From positions 101,349,363 through 101,413,362 of the forward strand of contig NC_092046.1 of the NCBI RefSeq assembly GCF_003086295.3: a DNA stretch of 64,000 bases, given 5' to 3'. Below the pieces are notes generated by a model that saw only the letters and a list, made by a program, of their open reading frames with translations, made no database searches and had not been told where the DNA came from. Made by a program: the position numbers and the translations under genes. The DNA is from Arachis hypogaea (lineage: Eukaryota; Streptophyta; Magnoliopsida; Fabales; Fabaceae). This document shows positions 43,969 to 54,996 of this stretch, one piece after another (within the stretch, counting starts at the first letter, position 1; each line of letters starts with the position of its first letter).

Positions 43969-45015
43969 TAACTATGTCTTAAAAGTTATGAATGTCCTAT
44001 GAATCCATCTCCTCTCTTAAATGAAAAATGTTTTAATTCAAAAGAACAAGAAGTACATGAGTTTTGAATTTATCCTTGAACTTAGTTTAATTATATTGAT
44101 GTGGTGACAATGCTTCTTGTTTTCTGAATGTGTGCTTAAACAGTGCATATGTCTTTTGAAGTTGTTGTTTAAGAATGTTAAATATGTTGGCTCTTGAAAG
44201 AATGATGACTAGGAGACATGTTATTTGATAATCTGAAAAATCATAAAAATTATTCTTGAGGCAAGAAAAAGCAGCAAAGAATAAAGCTTGCAGAAAAAAA
44301 AATAGGCGAAAAAAAATAGAAAGAAAAAGAAAAAGCAAGCAGAAAAAGCCAAAAGCTCTTAAAACCAAGAGGCAAGAGCAAAAAGCCAATAACCCTTAAA
44401 ACCAAAAGGCAAGGGCAAATAAAAAGGATCCCAAGGCTTTGAGCATCAGTGGATAGGAGGGCCTAAAGGAATAAAATCCTGGCCTAAGCGGCTAAACCAA
44501 GCTGTCCCTAACCATGTGCTTGTGGCGTGAAGGTGTCAAGTGAAAACTTGAGACTGAGCGGTTAAAGTCAAGGTCCAAAGCAAAAGAAGAGTGTGCTTAA
44601 GAACCCTGGACACCTCTAATTGGGGACTTTAGCAAAGCTGAGTCACAATCTGAAAAGGTTCACCCAATTATGTGTCTGTGGCATTTATGTATCCAGTGGT
44701 AATACTGGAAAACAAAGTGCTTAGGGCCACGACCAAGACTCATAAAGAAGCTGTGTTCAAGAATCATCATACTGAACTAGGAGAATCAATAACACTATCT
44801 GAACTCTGAGTTCCTATAGATGCCAATCATTCTGAACCTCAATGGATAAAGTGAGATGCCAAAACTATTCAAGAAAAAAAAAAAGCTACAAGTCCCGCTC
44901 ATATGATTGAAGCTATGTTTCATTGATAGTTTGGAATTTATAGTATATTCTCTTCTTTTTATCCTATTTGATTTTCAGTTGCTTGGGGACAAGCAACAAT
45001 TTAAGTTTGGTGTTG
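43969..45015 (+). mobile_element. Element G, 3' noncoding interior
   Basis: No coding frame. An A-rich stretch (44260-44350) is followed by a block at 44440-44870 that is strongly conserved in F (52370-52800), suggesting a conserved function. It ends AATTTAAGTTTGGTGTTG before the LTR. Confidence 0.75.
44978..44997 (+). other. Pre-LTR hairpin, element G
   Basis: GTTGCTTG-GGGA-CAAGCAAC: a perfect 8-bp stem, 18 nt before the LTR. Confidence 0.82.
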
Positions 45016-46743
45016 TGATGAGCGGATAATTTATACGCTTTTTGACACTGTTTTTAGTATGTTTTTAGTAGGATATAGTTACTTTTAGGGATGTTTTCAT
45101 TAGTTTTTATGTTAAATTCACATTTCTGGAGTTTACTATGAGTTTGTGTGTTTTTCTGTGATTTCAGATATTTTCTGGCTGAAATTGAGGGACTTGAGCA
45201 AAAATCAGATTCAGAGGTTGAAGAAGGACTGCTGATGCTGTTGGATTCTGACCTCCCTGCACTCAAAATGGATTTTCTGGAGCTACAGAACTCGAAATGG
45301 CACGCTTCTAATTGCGTTGGAAAGTAGACATCCAGGGCTTTCCAGAAATATATAATAGTCCATACTTTGCCCAAGTTTAGATGACACAAACTGGCGTTCA
45401 ACGCCAGCTCTCTGCCCAATTCTGGAGTTCAGCGCCAGAAAAGGATGAAAAACCAGAGTTGAACGCCAGAAATGGATCAAAACCTGGCTTCAACTCCACA
45501 AATGGCCTCTGCACGTGGAAAGTTAAAGCTCAGCCCAAGCACACACCAAGAGGGCCCCGGAAGTGGATTTATGCATCAATTACTTACTTCTGTAAACCCT
45601 AGTAGCTAGTTTATTATAAATAGGACCTCTTACTATTGTATTAGACATCCTGGATTGTATTTTGATCCTGTGATCTCATTTTGGGGGCTGGCCATCTCGG
45701 CCATGCCTGGACCTTTCACTTATGTATTTTCAACGGTAGAGTTTCTGCACTCCATAGATTAAGGTGTGGAGCTCTGCTGTTCCTCAAAGATTAATGCAAA
45801 GTACTACTGTTTTCTATTCAATTCATCTTATTTCGCTTCTAAGATATTCATTCGCACTTCAACCTGAATGTGATGAACGTGACAATCATCATCATTCCCT
45901 ATGAACGCGTGCCTGACAACCACTTCCGTTCTACATCAGATTGAATGAGTATCTCTTAGATCTCTTAATCGGAGTCTTCGTGGTGTAAGCTAGAATGATG
46001 GCGGCATTCAAGAGAATCCGGAAGGTCTAAACCTTGTCTGTGGTATTCCGAGTAGGATTCAATGATTGAATGACTGTGACGAGCTTCAAACTCGCGATTG
46101 CTGGGCGTAGTGACAGACGCAAAAGGATAGTAAATCCTATTCCAGCATGATCGAGAACCGACAGATGAATAGCCGTGCCGTGACAGGGTGCGTTGACCAT
46201 TTTCACTGAGAGGATAGGATGAAACCATTGACAAGGGTGATGCCTCCAGACGATTAGCCGTGCCGTGACAGGGCATTTGGATCATTTTCCCGAGAGAAGA
46301 CCGAAAGTAGCCATTGACAGTGGTGATGTATCACATAAAGCCAGCCATAGAAAGGAGTAATACTGATTGGATGAAGATAGCAGGAAAGTAGAGGTTCAGA
46401 GAAACGAAAGCATCTCTATTCGCTTATCTAAAATTCTCACCAGTGATTTACATAAGTATTTCTATCCCTATTTTATTAATTAATTTCGAAAACCTCATTA
46501 CTATTTTATATCTGCCTGACTGAGATTTGAAAGGTGACCATAGCTTGCTTCATACCAACAATCTCCGTGGGATTCGACCCTTACTCACGTAAGGTATTAC
46601 TTGGACGACCCAGTGCACATGCTGGTTAGTTGTGCGAAGTTGTGAACCTTGGTATTGGCATCATGTTTTTGGCGCCATTACCAGGGAAAGAAAGAGCGAT
46701 GAATTTTACATAATCAAAGTGTAATCACAATTTCTGCGCACCA
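45016..46743 (+). repeat. Element G, 3' LTR
   Basis: Mate of 36715-38431. It also carries the primer-site-like copy TGGCGCCATTACCAGGGA at 46670-46687. Confidence 0.9.
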
Positions 46744-46748
46744 GCAAT

Positions 46749-48191
46749 TTTATTTTATGTTTAAGATTTTTACTTTTATTTTTTATTTTCGAAAAAAATA
46801 TACAAAAAATTTTAGTATTCAAAAAATTCAAAAAAAAAATTATATTTCTTGTTAGAGTCTAGTGTCAAATTTTAAGTTTCGTGTCAACTGCATGTGTTCT
46901 TCTTTGATCTTCAAGTTGTTCTTGATAATTTTCCTTGTTTGATCTTTAATTCTTCTTGTTTTGTGTCTTTTCTTGTTTTTCATATGCATTTTCGAATTCA
47001 TAGTGTCTAAACATTAAAAATTTATAAGTTTGGTGTCTTGCATGTTTTTCTTTTCTTAAAAATTTTCAAAAATATGTTCTTGATGTTCATCATGATCTTC
47101 AGAGTGTTCTTGGTGTTCATCTTGACATTCAAAGTGTTCTTGCATGCATTATTAGTTTTGATCTAAAATTTCTATGTTTTGTGTCATTTTGTTGTTTTTC
47201 TCTTCCTTCATTAATTAAAAAAAATCAAAAATAATATATTTCCTTTATTTTACTAATAAATTTCAAAATTTTAGTTTGATTTGGTCAAAAATTTTTAAAA
47301 TTTAGTTGTTTCTTATTAGTCAAGTCAAAATTTTAATTTAAAAATTCTATCTTTTCAAATCTTTTGCAAAATCAAAACTTTTTCATTTTTCTTTCATGTT
47401 TTTCAAAAATTCTCCAAAATTAATTTTCAAAATCTTTTCCTTAATTTCATTTCATATTTTCGAAATTATTACTAACAATTAATATTTTGAATCAAATATT
47501 TCAAGTTGTTACTTGCCTATTAAGAAAGGTTCAATCTTTAAATTCTAGAATTATATATTTTAGTTTCTTGTTAGTCAAGTAATCAACTTTAATTTCAAAA
47601 ATCAAATCTTTTTAATTTCCATTTCAAATCTTTTTCAAAATGAATTTCAATCATATCTTTTTAAAAATTTAATTTCAAAATCTTTTTCTAACTTCTTATC
47701 TTTTCAAAATTGATTTTCAAATCTTTTTCAATTAACCACTTGACTTGTTTGTTTTAATTTAAAAAAAAAATGTTTACTATTTCTTATCTTTTTTAAAATC
47801 ACCTAATTAGTTCTCTCTCTCATTAATTTCGAAAACTAACTAACAACTTTTTGAAAAATCTTTTTAATTGATTAATTTATTTAGTTTTCAAATTACCTTT
47901 ATTTCTCTTCTTAAATTTCGAATTCTAACTAATAATTAAAATAAAAACAAAAATAATTTTCTTTTCTTTTTAATTATATTCGAAAACTCTCTCTCTCATC
48001 TCTTTCTATTTATTTTATTTATTTACTAACACTTCTCTTCTTCGTATAATTCGAACCCTCTCTCTCTCTCTGTGTTCGAATTCTTCTCATTCTATCCCTA
48101 TCTCATTCTTCTATTCTTCTACTCATATAAAGGAATCTTTATACTGTGACATAGAGGATTCCTCTTCTTTTTCTATTCTCTTCTTTTTCAT
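46749..48191 (+). mobile_element. Element F, AT-rich 5' leader
   Basis: Resumes F after G. It parallels the leader of G, but most TTTTCGAAAA copies have decayed. One TAAGTTTGGTGT lies at 47025-47036. No coding frame. Confidence 0.75.
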
Positions 48192-50473
48192 ATGAGCAGG
48201 AACAAGGATAAAAACATTCTTGTTGAAGTTGATCCTGAACCTGAAAGGACTCTAAAGAGGAAGCTAAGAGAAGCTAAAGCACAACACTCTGGAGAGGACC
48301 TAACAGAGATTTTCAAAAAAGAAGAAGTTATGGCAGCCAAAAATAACAACAATAGTGGAGATGCAAGGAAGGTTCTTGGTGACTTTACTGCACCAACTTT
48401 TGACTTCTATGGAAGAAACATCTTAATTCCTGCAATTGGAGCAAACAACTTTGAGCTTAAGCCTCAATTAGTTTTTGTAATGCAGCAGAATTGCAAGTTT
48501 CATGGACTTCTATTGGAAGATCCTCATCAGTTTTTAGCTAAATTCTTGCAAATCTGTGATATTGTTAAGACCAATGGGGTTAATCCTGAGGTCTACAGAC
48601 TTATGCTTTTCCCCTTTGCTGTAAGAGACAGAGCTAGGATATGGTTGGACTCACAACCTAAAGAAAGCCTGAACTCTTGGGAAAAGTTGGTCAATGCTTT
48701 CTTGGCCAAATTCTTTCCACCTCAAAAGTTGAGCAAGCTTAGAGTGGAAGTTCAAACCTTCAGACAGAAGGAACGTGAATCCCTCTATGAAGCTTGGGAA
48801 AGATACAAGCAATTGATCAGAAGGTGTCCTTCTAACATGCTTTCAAAATAGAGCATCTATGTATATTCTATGATGGTCTGTCTGAATTGTCCAAGATGTC
48901 ATTAGACCACTCTACTGGTGGATCTCTTCATCTGAAGAAGACACCTGCAGAAGCCCAGGAACTCATTGAAATGGTTACAAATAACCAGTTCATGTACACT
49001 TTTGAAAGAAATCCTGTGAATAATGGGACAACTTAGAAGAAAGGAGTTCTTGAGATTGATACTCTGAATGCCATATTGGCTCAGAATAAAATATTGACTC
49101 AGTAGGTCAATATGATTTCTCAAAATCTGACTGGAATGCAAGCTGCATCCGGCAATACTAAAGAAGCTTCATCTGAAGGAGAAGCTTATGACCCTGAGAA
49201 TCCTAGAATGGAAGAGGTAAATTACATGGGAGAATCCTATTGAAATACCTATAATCCTTCATGGAAAAATCATCCTAATTTCTCATGGAAGGATCAACAG
49301 AAGCCTCAACAAGGCTTCAATAATAATAATGGTGGGAGAAATAAGTTTGGCAATAGCAAGTCTTTTCCATCATCTTCTGAGCAACAGACAGAGAATTCCA
49401 AGCAGAGCCTCTCTAACTTAGCAACCATAGTCTCTGATCTATCTAAAACCACTCTCAGTTTCATGACTAAAACAAGGTTCTTGATCAGAAATTTGGAGGC
49501 ACAAGTGGGTCAGCTGAGTAAAAGAGTTACTAAAATCCCTCCTAGTACTCTCCCAAGCAATACACAAGAGAACCCAAAGAGAGAGTGCAAGGCCATCAAT
49601 ATGTTCAACATGGCCGAACCTAAAGAGGAGGGAAATGCAGTGATTTCCAGTGAGGAAGACCTCAATGAACGTCCACTGGCCACTAAGGAGTTCCCTAATG
49701 AGGAACCAAAGGAATCTGAGGCTCATACAGAGACCATAGAGGTTCCACTGAACTTACTGTTGCCATTCATGAGCTCTGATGAGTATTCTTCCTCTAAAGA
49801 GGATGAAGATATTATTGAAGAGCAAGTTACTCAGTATCTAGGAGCAATCATGAAGCTGAATGCTAAGTTATTTGGTAATGAGACTTGGGAGGATGAACCT
49901 CCATTGCTCATCAATGAACTAAATGTCTTGGGGCAACTAAAGTTACCTCAGAAGAAACCGGATCCTGAAAAGTTCTTAATACCTTGTACCATAGGCACCA
50001 TGACCTTTAAGAAGGCTCTGTGTGACCTGAGATCAGGAATAAACCTCATTCCACTCTCTGTAATGGAGAAAATAGGGATCTTTGAGGTACAAGCTGTAAG
50101 ATTCTCACTAGAATTGGCAGACAAATCAAGGAAACAGGCTTATGAACTTGTACAGGATTTTTTAGTGAAGGTGGAAGGCCTATACATCCCTGCTGATTTT
50201 ATAATCCTAGACACTGGAAAGGAAGAGGATGAATCCAGTATCCTTAGAAGACCCATCCTAGCCATAGCAAGAGCTGTGATTGATGTGGACAGAGGAGAGT
50301 TAGTCCTTCAATTGAATGAGGACTACCTTGTGTTTAAGGCTCAAGGATCTTCTTCTGAAACCATGGAGATGAAGCATGAAAAGCTTCTCTCAACACAGAG
50401 TCAAACAGAGCCCCCACACTCAACTTCTAAGTTTGGTGTTGGGAGGCCACCATTAAGCTCTGAGTCTTTGTAA
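48192..50473 (+). pseudogene. gag: Element F gag-protease, broken
   Basis: Parallel to the gag-protease of G. The first frame (ATG 48192) covers the gag core (ANNFELKPQL, RDRARIWLDSQP, ESLYEAWERYK) and stops at TAG 48849-48851. A one-base loss just downstream shifts the frame. The second frame has TAG 49034-49036, TAG 49103-49105 and TGA 49241-49243, and is then open to TAA 50471-50473. The protease loop reads CDLRSGINLIPL, so the Gly after the catalytic Asp is Arg, and ILGRPF has become ILRRPI. The protein is therefore dead twice over. It has a single C-terminal SKFGV where G has three. Confidence 0.88.
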
Positions 50474-50521
50474 AGCTCTCTAAGAGCTCACTGTCAAGCT
50501 ATTGACATTAAAGAAGCGCTT

Positions 50522-50539
50522 ATTAGGAGGCAACCGAAT
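50522..50539 (+). other. Post-ORF hairpin, element F (decayed)
   Basis: ATTAGG-AGGCAA-CCGAAT: a 6-bp stem with one A-G mismatch and a conserved loop. Confidence 0.55.
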
Positions 50540-50682
50540 GTTATCTAATTATATCTATTTATTTTCCATTGTTATTTTATGTTTTCTTTAGGTTGATGAT
50601 CATGTGAAGTCATAAAAACAACTGCAGAATTAAAGCAGAATCAAAAATAGCATTAAAAACAGCATACCTTAGAGGACAGGCT

Positions 50683-50885
50683 TACTGGCGTTTAAACGCC
50701 AGTAAGGATAGCAGAATGGGCGTTTAATGCCCAGTCTGGCAGCATTCTGGGCGTTTAACGCCAGAAAAGGGTGTCTGGCTGGCGTTAAACGCCAGAAAGG
50801 GGTAGCAGACTGGCGTTTAATGCCAAGAAAGGTAGGAAAGCTTGTGTTAAACGCTAGAATTGGCACATAGAGGGCATTTAAACAC
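50683..50885. repeat. GGCGTTTAAACGCC palindrome array inside element F
   Basis: About seven words. The perfect 18-bp palindrome CTGGCGTTTAAACGCCAG is at 50685-50702. The TTTAA version matches the F LTRs (GCTGGCGTTTAACTCC, 35382-35397), not the TTCAA version of G. Confidence 0.85.
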
Positions 50886-51198
50886 CAGAATGGTGCAGGG
50901 AGCAGAATTCCTTGACACCTCAGGATCTGTGGACCCCACAGGATCCCTACCTACCCCACCTCTTCTTCTCTCCTTTTCACACATTTCCATAACACTCTTC
51001 CCCAAATACCCTTGACCAATCCCATCAATAACTCTTCCCCAAATACCCTTCAACTATGAAATCTTCCCCTCTTCTCCATAATCTCTTCACCACTCATATC
51101 CATCCCTCGTAAAACCTCACCTACCTCACCATTCAAATTCAAACCATTTCCCTCCCAAACCCACCCCTTTATAACCGAATTCCCTCTCTCTCTTACCC

Positions 51199-51206
51199 TA
51201 TAAATA
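51199..51206 (+). promoter_or_regulatory. Internal TATA box upstream of ORF2, element F
   Basis: CCCTATAAATACCCC, a textbook plant TATA context, 195 bp upstream of ATG 51394. It is followed by a CA/CT-rich leader and lies about 310 bp downstream of the palindrome array. It looks like a separate promoter for ORF2 (inference). Confidence 0.55.
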
Positions 51207-51393
51207 CCCCTCCTTACCACCTTCCATTTCACACTTCATACACACTTACCCCCTTGGCCGAACCCACTCCTCACCTCCATCTCCTCCATTTCTTCTTCTT
51301 CTCCTCGTTTCTTTTCTCTTTTGCTCGAGGACGAGCGAACCTTCTAAGTTTGGTGTGGAAAAAGCCCTGCTTTTTGTTTTTCCATAACCATTA

Positions 51394-51826
51394 ATGGCAC
51401 CTAAGGCCGGAGAAACCTCTAGAAAAAGGAAAGAAAAGGCAATAGCTTCCAACTCTGACTCATGGGAGGTGGAGAGATTCATCTCAAAAGCCCATCACTA
51501 AGAAAAGGGATGGACCAAATAAGAGAGCCCAATCATGGACCTCAACAAGAGCATGAGGAAATTCCTCATCATGAAATCCCTAAGATGCCTCAAGGGATGC
51601 ACTTTCCTCCACATAACTATTGGGAGCAACTCAACACCTCTTTAGGAGATTTGAGTTCTAACATGTAGCAACTAACAGTGGAGCACCAAGAGCACTCCAT
51701 CATCCTCCATGAAATCAAAGAAGACCAAAAGGCCATAAGAGAGGAGCAACAAAGGCAAGGAAGAGATATTGAGGAGCTCAAGCACTCCATAAGATCTTCA
51801 AGAAGAAGAACTAGCCGCCATCACTA
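51394..51826 (+). pseudogene. Element F ORF2 remnant
   Basis: Starts at ATG 51394 (MAPKAGETSRKRKEKAIASN, basic). After SWEVERFISKAHH a stop and frameshift follow. A second frame (51462-51668) has EPNHGPQQEHEEIPHHEIPK and YWEQLNTSLGDLSSNM, then TAG. The coiled-coil-like end VEHQEHSIILHEIKEDQKAIREEQQRQG runs to about 51826. The Transposase_32-like core is missing at the same place as in G, so the deletion predates their split or recurred. Confidence 0.65.
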
Positions 51827-52942
51827 AGGTGGACCCATTCTTTGATTTCCTTGTTCTTATTTTCCTGTTTTTTCGATTTCTATGCTTTATGTTTTATCTA
51901 TGTTTGTGTCTTTATTATATGATCATTAGTGTTTAGTGTCTATGTCTTAAAGCTATGAATGTCCTATGAATCCTTCACCTTTCTTAAATAAAAAAAATGT
52001 TTTCTGAAAAAGAAAAAGAAGTACATGAATTTTGAATTACATCTTGAAAATTATTTTGATGTGGTGGCAATATTTTTTGTTTTCTGAATGAATGCTTGAA
52101 CAGTGCATATATTTGGTATTGTTTATGAATGTTAAAATTGTTGGCTCTTGAAAGAATAATGAAAAAGGAGAAATGTTATTGATAATCTGAAAAATCATAA
52201 AATTGATTCTTGAAGCAAGAAAAAGCAGTGAAAAGCTTGCAGAAAAAAAAGAAAAGAAAAAAGTGGCGAAAAAAAAGAAAAAAAAAGAGAAAGAAAAAGA
52301 AAAAGCAAGTAGAAAAAGTTAATAACCCTTTAAACCAAAAGGCAAGGGTAAAAAGGATCCAAGGCTTTGAGCATTAATGGATAGGAGGGCCCAAAGGAAT
52401 AAAATCCTGGCCTAAGCGGCTAAACCAAGCTGTCCCTAACCATGTGCTTGTGGCGTGAAGGTGTCAAGTGAAAAGCTTGAGACTGAGCGGTTAAAGTCGT
52501 GGTAAAAAGCAAAAAGAGTGTGCTTAAGAGCTCTGGGCACCTCTAACTGGGGACTCTAACAAAGCTGAGTCACAATCTGAAAAGGTTCACCCAGTTATGT
52601 GTCTGTGGCATTTATGTATCTGGTGGTAATACTAGAAAACAAAATGCTTAGGGTCACAGCAAAGACTCATAAAGTAGCTGTGTTCAAGAATCAACACACT
52701 GAACTAGGAGAATCAATAACACTATTTGAATTCTGAGTTCGTTCCTATAGATGCCAATCATTTTGAACTTCAAAGGATAAAGTGAGATGCCAAAACTGTT
52801 CAGAAGCAAAAAGCTACTAGTCCCGTTCATCTAATTAGAGTTGAGCTTCATTGATATTTGAAATTTATTTTATTTTCTCTTCTTTTTATCCTATTTTGTT
52901 TTTAGTTGCTTGGGGGCAAGCAACAATTTAAGTTTGGTGTTG
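51827..52942 (+). mobile_element. Element F, 3' noncoding interior
   Basis: Parallel to 43969-45015 of G, including the strongly conserved block 52370-52800. No coding frame. Confidence 0.75.
52905..52924 (+). other. Pre-LTR hairpin, element F
   Basis: GTTGCTTG-GGGG-CAAGCAAC: a perfect 8-bp stem, 18 nt before the LTR. Confidence 0.8.
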
Positions 52943-54669
52943 TGATGAGCGGATAATTTATACCCTTTTTGGCATTGTTTTTAGGTAGTTTTTAGTATGA
53001 TTTAATTACTTTGTATTATATTTTTATTAGTTTTTATTCAAAAATCACATTTTTGGACTTTACTATGAGTTTGTGTATTTTTCTGTGATTTCAAGTATTT
53101 TCTGGATGAAATTGAGGGACCTGAGCAAAAATCTGATTCAGAGGCTGAAAAAGGACTGCAGATGCTATTGGATTCTGACCCTCCTGCACTCGAAGTAGAT
53201 TTTCTGGAGCTACAGAAGCCCCATTGGTGTGCTCTCACTTGCGTTGGAAATTAGACATCCTGGGCTTTCCAGCAATATAAAATAGTTTATACTTTGCCCG
53301 AGATTTGATGGCTCAAACTGGCGCTAAAAGCCAGCCTAAAACTTCCTAGCGTAAAATGCCCAAACTGGCACCAGAGTTGGAGTTAAACACCCAAACTGGC
53401 ACCCAAGCTGGCGTTTAACCTTAAGAACAGCCTATGCACGTGTAAAGCTCAATGCTCAGCCCAAGGACACATCAAGTGGGCCCCAGAAGTAGATTTCTGC
53501 ACTATGTGCACTTAGTTACTCATTTTCTGTAAACCCTAGGTTACTAGTTTAGTATAAAAACTACTTTTAGAGATTTATTATATATCTTTGGATCACTTTT
53601 GATCTTCTGACCATTGTTCACGTTTTGAGAGGCTGGCCTCATGTCCATGCCTAGAATACTTTCACTTATGTATTTTCTATGGTGGAGTTTCTACACCCCA
53701 TAGATTAAGGGGTGGAGCTCTGCTATTCTTCATGAATTAATGCAAGTACTATTGTTTTTCTTTCAATTCACACCTACTTCTTCTCCAAGATATACTCTTG
53801 TACTTAATTCAGTTAAGTTAGAATGAAGGGGTGACCTGTGACAATCACCCACTATTTTCGTTACTCGCTTAGCCAAGATCCGCATGCCTGACAACCACAA
53901 GCGGTCTACATGATGTTCAACGTAGTCATTAAACGACAGCCGGAGCATATTCTCGGGGGTTTCTAATCAAAGATTCATATCATCTCTCCTGATAACAGAG
54001 CATCTGAATCTGAGATTAGAACTTTCATGGTATAGGTTAGAACCAATTGGCAGCATTCCTGGGATTTGAAAAGTCTAAACCTTGTTTATGGTATTCCGAG
54101 TAGGATCCGGGAAGGGATGACTGTGACGAGCTTCAAATCTGCGAATGTTGGGCGCAGTGACAGTGTGCAAAAGGACAAGGGTCCTATTCCGATGCTAGTG
54201 GGAACCGACAGATGATTAGCCATGCGGTAGCTGTACATGGTATTTTTCATCCGAGATGAGAAATCCGACAGTTGATTAGCCGTGTAGAGATCGTACCTGG
54301 TATTTTTCATCCGAGAGGATCATACAGCTTGCCATGGAAGGGAGCACGCATGGTTGGAAGAAGGCAATAGGAAAGCAGAGGTTCAGAAGCAACAAAGCAT
54401 CTCCAGATGCTTATCTAAAATTCCCACCAATGAATTACATAAGTAACTTTATTTTATTTTATGTTTTATTTATATTTTAATTATCAAAACTTCATAACCA
54501 TTTAAATCCGCCTGACTGAGATTTACAAGGATGACCATAGCTTGCTTCAAGCCAACAATCTCCGTGGGATCGACCCTTACTCACGTAAGGTATTACTTGG
54601 ACGACCCAGTGCACTTGCTGGTTAGTTGTGCGGAGTTGTGAAAAGTGTGAATCACAATTTCCCACACCA
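52943..54669 (+). repeat. Element F, 3' LTR
   Basis: Mate of 34918-36654. It ends CCCACACCA before the duplication GTGAC (54670-54674). Confidence 0.9.
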
Positions 54670-54996
54670 GTGACTAGAGCGGATACACATCTGGTTAGGG
54701 TTCGATTGCTCAATTACATGTTTTCACCATAATCATACTTATTCATGCAAGTCTGTAAATCTTTTTGATAATTCAATTCAATTGTGGGTTGGATTTGATT
54801 CCTATTGCTTTAGCCCTTATGCTTACATATGTTCTCTTGGAAGTTAATTTGTTTTGACCAAGCATTTGAATTCATGATAGGTAGTTGCATTTAGAATAAG
54901 TTTGCATATAGTTTAGTTGCATTGAATAAATGTCATACCCTTTGTTTCCTTCTTGGTTTAGCATGTGGACATGCTATGGTTTAAGTGTGGGGAGGT
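54670..54996 (+). mobile_element. Element D, 3' noncoding interior (right piece)
   Basis: Resumes D after F. It ends with the purine tract GTGTGGGGAGGT before the LTR. Confidence 0.8.
54959..54976 (+). other. Pre-LTR hairpin, element D
   Basis: TAGCATG-TGGA-CATGCTA: a 7-bp stem, 20 nt before the LTR. Confidence 0.75.

Larger units (their letters stand above)
36715..46743 (+). mobile_element. Element G, youngest-looking FIDEL/Feral-like element inside F
   Basis: 10.0-kb element with LTRs 36715-38431 and 45016-46743 (1717 and 1728 bp), nearly identical by eye. An 11-bp length difference comes mostly from a TATGTTTTTAG stretch near the start. The interior has primer sites, a TTTTCGAAAA-rich leader, an intact gag-protease ORF, the post-ORF hairpin, a palindrome array, an ORF2 remnant with a captured tRNA-Cys half, and a 3' noncoding part. 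It lacks polymerase, so it would need help in trans. Confidence 0.9.
34918..54669 (+). mobile_element. Element F, non-autonomous FIDEL/Feral-like element inside D
   Basis: Bounded by GTGAC (34913-34917 and 54670-54674). LTRs are 34918-36654 and 52943-54669 (1737 and 1727 bp). The interior has a tRNA-Asp primer site, an AT-rich leader, broken gag-protease, a palindrome array, an ORF2 remnant and a 3' noncoding part. Element G is inserted 32 nt after the primer site. No polymerase. The family name is from memory of Arachis repeats. Confidence 0.88.

Noticed and set aside
44087..44389. Minus-strand 100-codon hydrophobic frame
   Set aside because: It arises from an A-rich tract read backwards and is antisense to the element.
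52430..52620. Possible tRNA or Pol III gene (GCGGTTAAAG and GGTTCACCC words)
   Set aside because: The words are too far apart, there is no cloverleaf, and the same sequence in G has no better fit.
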